Below are positions 9,253 through 18,849 of a DNA stretch of 64,000 nucleotides, in pieces. The notes beneath the pieces are model-generated. The model made no database searches. It was given only the letters and a program-made list of their open reading frames with translations, and had not been told where the DNA came from. The stretch comes from Phycisphaerales bacterium. Lineage in GTDB: Bacteria; Planctomycetota; Phycisphaerae; UBA1845. Numbering within the stretch: the stretch's first letter is position 1; each line of letters starts with the position of its first letter. The stretch spans positions 1-64,000 of the forward strand of contig QZJT01000120.1 of the NCBI GenBank assembly GCA_003597935.1, read 5' to 3'. Position numbers and translations under genes: made by a program.

Positions 9253-9387
9253 TCCACGCGAGAATCCACCTCCGCTCCCCCGTCCGGCTGGCCGGAGGAT
9301 TGACAAGAGACTACAACCCAGGCGGGTCGCGGCCCCGGACTGCTCGTCTGTATACTAGGTTGAGCGGGCAGGCCCCCGGGGCCGACC

Positions 9388-10482
9388 GTGTTTTTTCCGT
9401 GCAGGACGATGGACATGCATTATCGCAGATTACTCGGACTCTTGACGTTCGCCCTTCTGTCGCCGATCGCCCACGGGCAGTTCGGCGCCGCCCCCCGCCT
9501 GAAGGTCGGCGATATGGCCCCGCCGCTGGCGATCGCCGAATGGGTCAAGGGCGAGCCGGTGGACCTGGCCGCAGGGAAGGGCAAGCACGTCTTCGTGGTG
9601 GAGTTCTGGGCGACCTGGTGCGGCCCCTGCCAGTACAGCATCCCGGAACTCACCGAGCTGCAAAAGGTGTACGGCGACAAGGGGCTGAAGGTGATCGGCG
9701 TGACCTCGCCCGATCTGCGCGGCAACACCCTGAAAGCGGTCAAGCGATACGTCGAGGAGCGCAACGACACCATGGCTTACACCGTCGCCTTCGACGACCA
9801 GACGAAGACGAACGACGCCTGGATGATGGCGGCGAACCAGTACGGCATCCCGACGGCCTTTATCGTGGACCGCTCCGGCAAGATCGCCTGGATCGGCCCG
9901 CCGCTGGTGCCGGAGTTCACCGAGATCGTCGGCCAGGTGGTGGACAACGTCTTCGACCCGCAGCGGCAGGAGCGGATTCGGAACCTGTCCGACGCCCTGG
10001 TGGAAAAGGCCCAGGGCGGCGACCTGCGGGCCTCCATCGAAATCGCCACCCAGATTCTCGAACTGGATCCCGGATACCAGTGGGCCATCCAGGCGGTTTA
10101 CACGATCTACGTCGAGCAGTTGGAGGACGTGGCCGGCCTGCGGGAATGGGCGGGCAAGTTCATCGCCAAGAACCGCGGCCACAGCCGGGCGATGACGCGC
10201 CTGTCCACGCAGTTGATGGGCACCGGGATGCTGCCCAATCGCCTGCCGGACCTGGCCCTGGACGCGGCCCGGGCGGCATACGAGGGAACGCAGCGGAAGG
10301 ACGCCGAGGCGGCCGCCGTGTATGCCCGGGCGCTCTACCAGATCGGCGCGATCGACGAGGCGATCAAGACGCAGGAACTGGCCGTGAGCCTGACCAGCGC
10401 CTCGATGGCCGACGACCACCGGGCCCTGCTGGCGTTTTACCAGGACTGTAAAAAGGCCAGGAACACGCTTGCGTCGCCGTGA
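9388..10482 (+). CDS. TlpA-like thioredoxin-domain protein with C-terminal helical repeat region
   Basis: VVEFWATWCGPCQYSIPELTELQKVYGDKGLKVIGVTS active site; C-terminal TPR-like helices. Confidence 0.85.
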   Translation: MFFPCRTMDMHYRRLLGLLTFALLSPIAHGQFGAAPRLKVGDMAPPLAIAEWVKGEPVDLAAGKGKHVFVVEFWATWCGPCQYSIPELTELQKVYGDKGLKVIGVTSPDLRGNTLKAVKRYVEERNDTMAYTVAFDDQTKTNDAWMMAANQYGIPTAFIVDRSGKIAWIGPPLVPEFTEIVGQVVDNVFDPQRQERIRNLSDALVEKAQGGDLRASIEIATQILELDPGYQWAIQAVYTIYVEQLEDVAGLREWAGKFIAKNRGHSRAMTRLSTQLMGTGMLPNRLPDLALDAARAAYEGTQRKDAEAAAVYARALYQIGAIDEAIKTQELAVSLTSASMADDHRALLAFYQDCKKARNTLASP

Positions 10483-10525
10483 ACGCGGCTCAAGACCTCC
10501 ATCAGCGGTCGGGAGGACCAGTGAA

Positions 10526-13500
10526 GTGGCGAGAAGGACCGGATCGCGGCCGGACGACCTTCTGACGGCACTGGCGTTTGACGAGGCGCCGACGTTTCTT
10601 CGAGCCGGGGACCGTCGCTTTTCGACTGCGCCGGCGTTCGGACACGTCTTTCGCCGCGCCGCGAAACCGGCCGAGGGCGACCGGCCGGGGCCCGGGCTGG
10701 TCGGCGTCTACACGCTCCGCTCCGCAACTGCCACCGCAAGCACTCCGCCGATCCCAGTCCTGTACGTGTGCAAATGCGATTCCGTCGAGACAGCCGACAA
10801 GGTTCATCGCCTCGTCTGGAATCAGGACGTCGTACCGTTCGTGCTGGTGGCGACTCCGGAAGACTACCGCCTCTATTCCGGGTTTGATTACAACGTGCGG
10901 TCGGCAAAGCGGTCCGCGAACCTGCTACGCGCGTTCAACAGCGCCGCCGAGGTTGCGGAAGCCGGCTTTCATGCCGACGCCATCGACGACGGACGGGTCT
11001 GGCGCGAGTGGGGCGCCCGCGTGCGCCCCGAGGGACGCGTCGATTGGACGCTGCTGGACAACCTGAAGACGCTGGCCGCCCGGTTGCAGGATAACGGGCT
11101 GCCGATCGAGCTTGCCCACGCCCTGATTGGGAAGTACGTCTTCCTCCACTATCTGCGCGACCGGGACATACTGTCGCAGCGCAAGCTGGACGCCTGGACC
11201 ATCAAGCGGGAGTCCGTCTTCGGCCGCGATGCCTCGCTCTCCGGCTTGAGGGCCGTCGTCAAGCGGCTGGACGACTGGCTGAACGGCAGCGTATTCCCGC
11301 TCCGGCTGAGCGGGAAGGGCGCGCCGGACACCGAGCATGTCCGCATGGTGGCCTTGACTTTCGCTGGCGATGAGCCGAAATCGGGCGGCAGTTGGCAACT
11401 CCACCTGGACTTCCAGGCGTACGACTTCTCCTACATCCCCATTGAGACACTCTCGGTAGTCTACGAGCAGTTCCTGCACGCACCGTCAAGCGACAAACGC
11501 TCGCGCGGCCGGGAGGCTGGCGCTTACTACACGCCCATCCCGGTCGTCAACTTCATGCTCGCGGAGCTGGAGGATCGGCATCCGCTGACGGACAAGACGA
11601 GGATTCTCGACCCGGCCTGCGGCTCCGGTGCTTTTCTCGTTCAGTGCTATCGCCGGCTGATCGAGAAGGCGCTGACTATGCGAAAGGGCGAACTCCGTCC
11701 CATTGAATTGCGATCCCTGCTCACGCGGAGCATCTTCGGCATCGACCGCGACCCGGAAGCGTGCAGCGTCACGGAGTTGTCGCTGATCCTGACGCTTCTG
11801 GACTATTGCGACCCGCCGGATCTTGAAAATGGCAGCCGTTTCAAGCTCCCCACGCTGCGCAGCTCAAACGTGCTGGCCGAGAACTTCTTCTCCACCGATC
11901 CGGATCCATTTGCCAATCTGGGCGGCCGCGGCTTCGATTGGGTTGTGGGCAACCCGCCTTGGAAGAGGCTCAAGTCCGACAGGCTCAGCGATGACGACAG
12001 GCCCGCCTGGGACTGGATGCAGCGGTCGAAGAAACAGGACATGCCCGTCGGCGGCCACCAGGTGGCTCAGGCCTTTGCATGGGAAGTATCGCGGTATCTG
12101 GCGGAGGGCGGACACGTCGCGCTGCTCATGCCTGCCATGATGTTGTTTGAGGATCCGTCGCAGGACTTCCGTTCGTCGTTCTTTCGTCGCAACCAGGTCC
12201 AATCGGTCGCGAACTTCGCCAACCTGGCGGAAGTGCTATTCGCCGGGCGATCGCGCGTTCCCGCGGCAGCCATTTTCTACACACCACGTGCCGAGGAGGC
12301 CGGCGAACCATCCTTCGACGAGTACATTGCGGTCTGTTCGCCGCTCGTCGCCAACCAGGAACCCACGCGGCCGGTGCAGGCGGGCACACGCACCGAGAGC
12401 TGGAGCCTCGTGGTTAACGGTGCGGAGGTGCGCGGGATCCCGGCACGGTCTGTCTTGAAGGGGAACGGTCTGCCCTGGAAGCTCGCTACGTGGGGCAGCC
12501 ATCTCGACGCTCGCCTGCTGGAGCGAGTCAGCCAGCGCTTTTTGACATTGCGAGATGCGATGCGGTTGGACCTGCTTGTCTATGCAGAGGGTTCTCAGCT
12601 TCGTGCGGCTGCCGGTGGTGAAGTCGAACGGTGCGAGGAGGTCGCAGGCAAGCAGACCATCAATGTGAAAGCACTAGAAGGCCTTCGCCACCTCTTCGCA
12701 TTTCCCATTCAGGCTTTGCTTTCAAACAAGAAGAACTACCTCAGACTCCGCGGCGGAAAGCTAGGGCTCGACGTCTGCCGTCCACCGCACGTCATCGTCA
12801 GTGCGGCCCGCAATTTCGCCATTTACTCCGAAGAGTATCTGATTGTGCCGCCACGTCAGATCGGGGTGATCAGTCCGTCGGGCGACAAGCGATTGCTCAA
12901 GGCCTTTGCTGTCTACATGAACTCAGATTTCGCCTACTATCATCAATTCCTCCGCTCCACAGAGTTGGGAGTGAAACGGGATAGGGCAACACTGTCGGCG
13001 TTCAAGACGATCCCCCTCCCTATGATCTCGTTCGATGCGCAGTCCCTGGACCGGTGGGCCGGGTTGCATGACAGGTTGGTGGCCGCGTCGAAGGCAGCGC
13101 TCGCGATGCCGAATCGGCGCGGGCCCGATTTGTTTACGCAACAATCGGACGACACCGGAAGTGAGTCGATTGCCGCACTGCTCGTTCAAGCAAACGAGGC
13201 CGTCAGCGACGCGCTCGGACTGAAACCCCGGGAGCGGGCGATCGTCAACGACCTGGTCAATGTGCGATTGGAACTCAATGATGGGAAACTGGGCGCAAAC
13301 GCCGTCGGGCCACCCACGGCGGATCACCTGCGGGCGTACGCCGATCGCCTCCAAACCGAACTCGATACGTTTGTCGGCGACGCACTGCCGAAGCGGCACA
13401 ACGTCGAAGTCTTGAATGACCGGAATACCGGCATGATTCATGTCGAACTTGTTCCGGCAGGCAAGGCGCGCCCGGTCGCCGTGCTCGCCGCGGACTCCAA

Positions 13501-13714
13501 GACCGCCGTACAACTGGAGCGAACACGGGCACGCCTGCGCCAACAGCGCGCCCAGTGGGTCTATTTCGACCGCAACCTGCAGATCTTCGAGGGAACCAGT
13601 ACGTACACCTTCAAGCCCATGCAGCGATTCCACTGGACCGAGAGCCAGGCCATGTGCGATGCGGCCGAGATTATCGCCAAGACGCTGAGCAGTTCCGGAG
13701 GTCGTTCGCGTTGA
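10526..13714 (+). CDS. Large N-6 adenine DNA methylase (Eco57I/type IIG or PglX-like)
   Basis: TRILDPACGSGAFLVQCYRRLIEKAL (SAM motif), FDWVVGNPPWKRLK (NPPW). GGGAGGA Shine-Dalgarno-like sequence at about 10511 before GTG 10526. Confidence 0.82.
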   Translation: MARRTGSRPDDLLTALAFDEAPTFLRAGDRRFSTAPAFGHVFRRAAKPAEGDRPGPGLVGVYTLRSATATASTPPIPVLYVCKCDSVETADKVHRLVWNQDVVPFVLVATPEDYRLYSGFDYNVRSAKRSANLLRAFNSAAEVAEAGFHADAIDDGRVWREWGARVRPEGRVDWTLLDNLKTLAARLQDNGLPIELAHALIGKYVFLHYLRDRDILSQRKLDAWTIKRESVFGRDASLSGLRAVVKRLDDWLNGSVFPLRLSGKGAPDTEHVRMVALTFAGDEPKSGGSWQLHLDFQAYDFSYIPIETLSVVYEQFLHAPSSDKRSRGREAGAYYTPIPVVNFMLAELEDRHPLTDKTRILDPACGSGAFLVQCYRRLIEKALTMRKGELRPIELRSLLTRSIFGIDRDPEACSVTELSLILTLLDYCDPPDLENGSRFKLPTLRSSNVLAENFFSTDPDPFANLGGRGFDWVVGNPPWKRLKSDRLSDDDRPAWDWMQRSKKQDMPVGGHQVAQAFAWEVSRYLAEGGHVALLMPAMMLFEDPSQDFRSSFFRRNQVQSVANFANLAEVLFAGRSRVPAAAIFYTPRAEEAGEPSFDEYIAVCSPLVANQEPTRPVQAGTRTESWSLVVNGAEVRGIPARSVLKGNGLPWKLATWGSHLDARLLERVSQRFLTLRDAMRLDLLVYAEGSQLRAAAGGEVERCEEVAGKQTINVKALEGLRHLFAFPIQALLSNKKNYLRLRGGKLGLDVCRPPHVIVSAARNFAIYSEEYLIVPPRQIGVISPSGDKRLLKAFAVYMNSDFAYYHQFLRSTELGVKRDRATLSAFKTIPLPMISFDAQSLDRWAGLHDRLVAASKAALAMPNRRGPDLFTQQSDDTGSESIAALLVQANEAVSDALGLKPRERAIVNDLVNVRLELNDGKLGANAVGPPTADHLRAYADRLQTELDTFVGDALPKRHNVEVLNDRNTGMIHVELVPAGKARPVAVLAADSKTAVQLERTRARLRQQRAQWVYFDRNLQIFEGTSTYTFKPMQRFHWTESQAMCDAAEIIAKTLSSSGGRSR

Positions 13715-14379
13715 TCGAGGACGCACAGGCTGGAGACGGGGGCGCCTCCGCGAACCTCGCTGATTACCGGTGGGTGTTCCTCCAGCGCGTCCACGGCGTC
13801 CTTCAGGCCGGCTACCTGCGGCTCAACGCCTCCGACTATGCCGCCGCCGATGAACCCACGATCAGCGGAGTTCTCGCAGGGTGCATGCGTGCGTTCCTCC
13901 GCGAGGACGTGCCCGACTGGGCCGACCACTTCAGCATCCACGATGATCCGCCGGTGAGCGACGGCGTTCGCACCGGCAAGCGTCGAAAACGCATCGACAT
14001 TGGTGTCGAGTCAGCGGTTCCGCGACCGGGACAGCGGTTCTCATTTGAGGCGAAGCGCCTCGGTGCGGAACATCCCATCGGCATCTACCTCGGCCCGGAG
14101 GGTCTCGGTTGCTTTCTTGCGGGCGACTACGCCCGCAACGACGACTCGGCCGGCATGATCGGCTACGTCCAGTCACACACGCCGTTTCACTGGGCGTCGC
14201 AACTGGAGCATCGGCTCCGTCTTGGCCCTGCCGCGTATCACACGTCCACCGAGCGGTGCTGGAAGAAGCACCTCTTCGTGGATGGCCCGCAGCACTGTTT
14301 CGTGTCCCACCATGAACGGGCCATCCTCGCGCGACCCATCACGATCTATCACAGCCTGCTGTCGTTCGTCGCCTCGTAG
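13711..14379 (+). CDS. Small PD-(D/E)XK-like nuclease candidate coupled to the methylase
   Basis: TTGA start/stop overlap with the methylase; RIDIGVES...RFSFEAKRL resembles D-x(n)-ExK nuclease core. Confidence 0.5.
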   Translation: MIEDAQAGDGGASANLADYRWVFLQRVHGVLQAGYLRLNASDYAAADEPTISGVLAGCMRAFLREDVPDWADHFSIHDDPPVSDGVRTGKRRKRIDIGVESAVPRPGQRFSFEAKRLGAEHPIGIYLGPEGLGCFLAGDYARNDDSAGMIGYVQSHTPFHWASQLEHRLRLGPAAYHTSTERCWKKHLFVDGPQHCFVSHHERAILARPITIYHSLLSFVAS

Positions 14380-14433
14380 ACCGTATCCATCCTCTATCCG
14401 CCGATCCAGCGGGAAGGCAGGGACTCATGCCAG

Positions 14434-15516
14434 TCAACGGACCAATTCCAGCACCAGGTTAGCGTAATACGTGTTGTCGAGCCGTTCGAGACCGGGCTGC
14501 GGGCGCGAGTTGTATTCGTTCCTCATGCCCAGCTTGAACTTGAGGGCGTCGTTCTGGAAAGGGATGACCGCGGCCGTGTCGAAGTCCAGGCGGTAGTCTT
14601 TGAAGTCGAGGATGTCGGGGCTGTAGGTCGCCGAGTGGGTGAACTGCAGCCAGGGGGCCACGTCGACCCGGTAGTCCAGCCCCAGGTCGATCACAGCCGC
14701 GTCATCCGCGGTGCCGTCGTTGAAGGCCTCGTGACGGTATCCGAAGCCGCCGCGGTTCTTCAACTCGTGCTCCGGCTTGCGGATCCAGTAGTAGCCCGCG
14801 CCGGCCGCCACCGTCGTCCGCAGGTCGATCTGTTCGAACTCGTCGTACTCGAGCTGCAAGCGCGTGTACCAGTACCAGCGGTCTGTGAGCTCGTTCTCGT
14901 AAATGACGCCGCCGCGGTATTCGTTGACCGTGCGGTTGTCGTCCTGCTCGCCGTAATCGGCGGCGATGAAGAAGTGCAGCAGGTCTTCGTTGGTGGTGCG
15001 CTTGACGTCGAAGCGGCCGCGGGTTTCCAGCCGGTCCGTATTGCCCTCGGTGAACAGTCCGCCGGCTTCCAGCGTGGCCGTCCACTTCGGCTTCATCGCC
15101 TCCTTCTGCGCCTCGAACTCGGCCCGCAGGGCGACAGTCTGCGGGTCTTCCTGCCCCACTCGCCAGGCCGTCGTAACGCTGGAGGGCGCCACCTTGACGG
15201 GGCCGAGGGCCGTCTGCACCGTCGCCCCCTCCGGCGTGCTCACCACCACTCCGACCAGTCGATCGCCGGATTGAAACTCGAGGTTGATCGGTTCGTCGGT
15301 CTCGATCGAGACCACGTACGCAGCGTCGATGACGAGCGTGCCCGCGACGGCGGTCTCGAGCGTGAGCTTGCCGTCCGACCACAGCGCGATCCTGCCGACG
15401 ATGCGGCTGCCGTCGGACGTGACGACGACGTCGGCCCCGGACGGGTACGCGGCCAGCAGCGTAACGCCCGTTGCGATCAGACGCGCCCAGGCTCGATCCG
15501 TCGAGAGTCTCATCAT
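14434..15516 (-). CDS. DUF481 (YdiY-like) outer membrane protein
   Basis: WTATLEAGGLFTEGNTDRLETRGRFDVKRTTNEDLLHFFIAADYGEQDDNRTVNEYRGGVIYENELTDRWYWYTRLQLEYDEFEQIDLR is a typical DUF481 beta-barrel pattern. Confidence 0.85.
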   Translation of the reverse strand: MMRLSTDRAWARLIATGVTLLAAYPSGADVVVTSDGSRIVGRIALWSDGKLTLETAVAGTLVIDAAYVVSIETDEPINLEFQSGDRLVGVVVSTPEGATVQTALGPVKVAPSSVTTAWRVGQEDPQTVALRAEFEAQKEAMKPKWTATLEAGGLFTEGNTDRLETRGRFDVKRTTNEDLLHFFIAADYGEQDDNRTVNEYRGGVIYENELTDRWYWYTRLQLEYDEFEQIDLRTTVAAGAGYYWIRKPEHELKNRGGFGYRHEAFNDGTADDAAVIDLGLDYRVDVAPWLQFTHSATYSPDILDFKDYRLDFDTAAVIPFQNDALKFKLGMRNEYNSRPQPGLERLDNTYYANLVLELVR

Positions 15517-15603
15517 CACCTTCGCCGCTGATGGGTCTGCGGCGCCGCCGGCCCCCGATGCCGCGCGCCACGACGTGGATCGACCCACGCCCCTGGTTCG
15601 CGA

Positions 15604-15825
15604 TCACTCGTCGCTGAACAGATCGCTCACTGCCCCGGTGACGTAGGCGTCGATCGGGTTCAGGATGGCGGAGCGAATCAGGGTGATGATCAACTCCTCA
15701 GCGCTGAGCGTGACCGAAGCCGTCACCTCGCCGAGGTCGCAGCCGCCGGACTGGGTGAGGACGGCGCCTGCGACCAGCAGTTTCGCGGTGGCGGTCCGGA
15801 CTCGGTGAAAAGCAGATGGTCTCAC
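15604..15825 (-). CDS. Small lipoprotein-like hypothetical protein
   Basis: VRPSAFHRVRTATAKLLVAGAVLTQSGGCDLGEVTASVTLSAEELIITLIRSAILNPIDAYVTGAVSDLFSDE; signal peptide plus Cys, reading frame ends just upstream of the DUF481 gene. Confidence 0.5.
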   Translation of the reverse strand: MRPSAFHRVRTATAKLLVAGAVLTQSGGCDLGEVTASVTLSAEELIITLIRSAILNPIDAYVTGAVSDLFSDE

Positions 15826-16085
15826 GCTTGCGTTCTCCGTGAAGGTGGAGGGCGGCCGGGACGGCCAGAAACCGCTCCGTGCCGGTTCGGGGTGCCGCCT
15901 CGGCCACGACGCTGAATCGAGCGGGAACGACATCGTCCCCCCGCCGCAGACGTTGCGTCACCCGCCCTTGTCGCCGGCAGCGCCACTGTGGCCGCCAGAG
16001 GGGCAAACTACCCTCCCCCCCATGTTGGGGCAACCCGCCCACCGTGGCGGTGGCGGTAAGCGTGCGCGTCACGATCGGCGGCTCG

Positions 16086-16193
16086 CCCTGGGACCGTCTC
16101 GCTCCCGCCTGGCGGCGCGGGAGAATGCCTTCCCGACCAAGACACGCTTTACGCGAGACTCCGCGCGGGCTTGAAACCCGCGCGGATTCTATG
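16086..16193 (+). repeat. Composite palindromic element copy 1 (module D + module A)
   Basis: CCCTGGGACCGTCTCGCTCCCGCCTGGCGGCGCGGGAGAATGCCTTCC ... ACTCCGCGCGGGCTTGAAACCCGCGCGG; shares the order and spacing of modules with copies at 23220-23335, 30843-30955 and 63071-63165. Confidence 0.7.
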
Positions 16194-16594
16194 GCCGAGG
16201 GGATCGTCCGGGGTGGAGCGCTATCGATCTGGAACCTCCGCGCGGACAGAAGCCACGCCTCCCGAGCGGCCGCCGGATAGTTCGGCCGACTGGAACCTCC
16301 GCGCGGGCTGAGGCCACGCAACTCGCCCAGAAGGGCCGCTCATGCCGTCACCGGCTCCGGCTTCGAATCGTGGTCGGTGGACGGAGTTGCTCCGGGCCGG
16401 ACCGGCACTAAGATGACAATGACGGCCCTCGATGACGGCCAGGTCCCATGCAGTGGGTCTCGGCGGCAACGGGTCAGGCTGGAGACAGAGCAGCCCACCG
16501 GCGCGATTCAGGTGCCGTGGATCGCCTGGTCGTCATCCAGGGCCGTCAGCACAGCCCCTCCTTTGACCGGGGCTGAGCGTCTACTTCCCTACGA

Positions 16595-17463
16595 TCAATC
16601 CGGGCCTGATTGCGTCTCGATCATGTGTTGCAAGGCTCGCCAGCCGGCCATCTGGTGCTCGGTCAACGTGGCATCGCGGCCGGTGGCCAGGCGATGCTCG
16701 ATGGCGCGAAGCCGCCGCCGCGTTTCGCGCGGCAGGTTCGGCCGTCGGTTGACCACCAGCCCGGTCACGTACTGTCGCTGATGCGCGCGGCGGACGTGCA
16801 GCTTCTTCCGCCGGTGCAGCCGATAGCCGTAATCTTCCGCGATCAGGCCGGCCAGCCGCATCAGTTCGCGGCAGCGCGGCGCGTCATCCTCGGCGAACGA
16901 AAACGTCAGGTCGTCGGCGTAGCGCGTGTAAACCGCGCCGGCGCGAGCGGCCGCGCCAGCCAGGCGGGCGTCGAGCCGGAAGTTGACCAGGTTGCTCAGT
17001 CGCGGGCTGGTGGGCGCGCCGGCGGGTAATGCGTCCTCGAACGTACACACCTTCGTCAACAGGCGGGCGGCCGGGCGGTTCCAGCCGATCCGGCGGAAGT
17101 AGCGGCGAACGCGCTCAGCCGTGGTGGATGCAAAGAACTCCTCCACGTCCATCCGTACGACTATCCGCCGCCCAGCGTGTACACGCGCGTTGGTGACGAT
17201 GGAGCGGCCGCGCTCGAACCCGATGGCCGCCGGGTGGACCGTCAGGCCGGACAGCACGCGGCGCAGGATGCGCTTCTGCATGATTTTCAGCGCCCGGTCC
17301 GGCGACTGAATGCGCCGCTGACCGCCGCCGCGCTTCGGGATCGTGAAGGTGGTGTAGCTCTGCTCGAAGGCAAGCAGTTCATGAACGTCCGTGCCCAGCC
17401 AGGCGGCCAGTTCCTCAGCACTTCGTCCCTTGCCGTGAATCAGCCTGGTCCACAGTCCCATGC
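16595..17463 (-). CDS. Retron-type reverse transcriptase
   Basis: FTIPKRGGGQRRI, VVRMDVEEFFASTT, LPAGAPTSPRLSNLVNFRLDARL, YTRYADDLTFSF (YADD), VTGLVVN: RT domain with retron-typical signatures. ORF can extend to 17545 with an alternative start. Confidence 0.88.
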
Positions 17464-17564
17464 TCGTGCCTCGATTCCGCGACTGTGCGCTGCGCCGATG
17501 CCACAATGCGGCGATGCGGCGACGCAGCCTCGAAGGACGGTTCACGAGGTTATTGGGCCAGCGC

Positions 17565-17720
17565 TACGGACCCGGAAAAAAGACCGGGCGCGGCCGCCCG
17601 CGCCCGGCCCGTCCTGCATCGGTTGCGAACCGATAGCCGAATTCCAAGGCCACGTCGCGTGACCCGGCCGACGAAACATCGGCCTTGCACTTTGCGTTCA
17701 AGTGCCGCCAGGACGGTGTC
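17565..17720 (-). ncRNA. Candidate retron msr-msd noncoding RNA (hairpin-rich region just upstream of the RT)
   Basis: On the minus strand: GGCCGATGTTTCGTCGGCC, ATCGGTTCGCAACCGAT, then CCGGGCGCGGGCGGCCGCGCCCGGTCTTTTTT. Three consecutive hairpins upstream of and co-directional with the RT. a1/a2 ends not resolved. Confidence 0.38.
17574..17611 (-). terminator. Rho-independent terminator-like hairpin plus T-tract (minus strand)
   Basis: CCGGGCGCGG/CCGCGCCCGG stem followed by TCTTTTTT on the minus strand. Confidence 0.65.
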
Positions 17721-17780
17721 GGCATGGTGCAGTCGTCGCCGCGCCGAGTCAACCCGCTCCGCCGGACGATGCGCGCGTCA

Positions 17781-17810
17781 TTGACTCGATACCACCGTTT
17801 TCGCTATCCT
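17781..17810 (+). promoter_or_regulatory. sigma70-like promoter TTGACT-N18-TATCCT
   Basis: TTGACT at 17781-17786, TATCCT at 17805-17810, about 85 bp upstream of the 17896 start codon. Confidence 0.5.
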
Positions 17811-17895
17811 CACAAGTGCGAATGGAGGATTCCGGCACAGGACGACCCGGCCGGCGAACCTTCCGGGATGCGCCGACATCGGGGAGGGGACACCT

Positions 17896-18648
17896 ATGAA
17901 CGGTAGCATGCTGATGGGATTCGCGGCGGCACTTGTCGCCGTCAGCCTGGCCGCGCCGGGTCAAGTGGTGGAGGATGGGAGCTTCGAACTGGGAACGCCC
18001 AACCCGGTATGGGACGAGCACTCGCAGAACTTTCCGTCGCCGGTCTGCAACGTGCAGCGGTGCGGCAACTTCTTCGGCGATCCCTACGACGGAGACTGGT
18101 GGGTCTGGTTCGGCGGCATCGAACAGGAGGAGACCGGCTGGATGCGGCAGAAAGTGACGATCCCCCGGGGCGCCGCCACGCTGACCTTCTGGCTGGACAT
18201 CACCGCCTCCAGCGGCAACCGGACCGATTTCTTGTCGGTGTCCATCGACGATGAAGAGGTGTTCAAGGCGCTGGAGTCCGACGCCGGCCGCTACCACCCG
18301 TGGACGCAGGTGCGGCTGGACATCAGCGACTTCGCCGACGACGGCGAACACCTGCTCAGCTTCGACAGCACGATCACCGGTCCCCGGCGCTCGAACTTCT
18401 TCCTCGACCTGGTGGAGATCGTCGTCGAAGGCGGCGGCACGTGCGTCTACGTCGTCAAGAGCACGCCCAAGGGAAAGAAGGGCTGCCCCAACGAATTCTG
18501 CCCCGCCAGGAACTCGTCGTTCGACAGCGGCATCGTCTGCGGCCCGCCCGATTGCCCCAAAAAGCAGAAGATCAACAAGCTCGATTGCCCGGAGGGCAGA
18601 GGTTTCTGCAAGAAGGTGAAACTGGCCAAGCCCCAGTGCCGGTCCTGA
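17896..18648 (+). CDS. Secreted protein with jelly-roll/carbohydrate-binding-like domain
   Basis: Signal peptide MNGSMLMGFAAALVAVSLAAPGQ; EDGSFELGTPNPVWDEHSQNF...WWVWFGG...ATLTFWLDI...FLSVSIDDEEVF; Cys-rich basic C-terminus. Confidence 0.7.
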   Translation: MNGSMLMGFAAALVAVSLAAPGQVVEDGSFELGTPNPVWDEHSQNFPSPVCNVQRCGNFFGDPYDGDWWVWFGGIEQEETGWMRQKVTIPRGAATLTFWLDITASSGNRTDFLSVSIDDEEVFKALESDAGRYHPWTQVRLDISDFADDGEHLLSFDSTITGPRRSNFFLDLVEIVVEGGGTCVYVVKSTPKGKKGCPNEFCPARNSSFDSGIVCGPPDCPKKQKINKLDCPEGRGFCKKVKLAKPQCRS

Positions 18649-18849
18649 AGCACCGCAACACGCGAACCGCCGGCTCCCGCGAGATCCCGTTCAGCGGACT
18701 CTTGATCGCGTTATTGGGAGTTCACCCCGCCCATTCCCCCTCCATGCCGTCCATCCCGCGTTCATCCCGTCCATTCCGCGTCCATACGGTCCATCCCATC
18801 CAAGCGGCATCGCCGCCAGCCCGCAACGGCCCCTCCGCCGCCCGCCCGC

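Noticed and set aside
8412-10451. 679-aa plus-strand ORF
   Set aside because: Out-of-frame overlap of the AI-2E transporter and TlpA genes; sequence is a frame-shifted shadow.
15698-16321. 207-aa minus-strand ORF
   Set aside because: Reads through repeat elements and the shadow frame of the small lipoprotein gene; no conserved motif.
16595-17545. Group II intron
   Set aside because: RT lacks maturase/endonuclease domains and no domain V/VI-like RNA was seen downstream; motifs fit retron RTs better.
17564-17752. 62-aa minus-strand ORF upstream of the RT
   Set aside because: Runs through the hairpins and terminator; low plausibility as protein and better explained by structured RNA.
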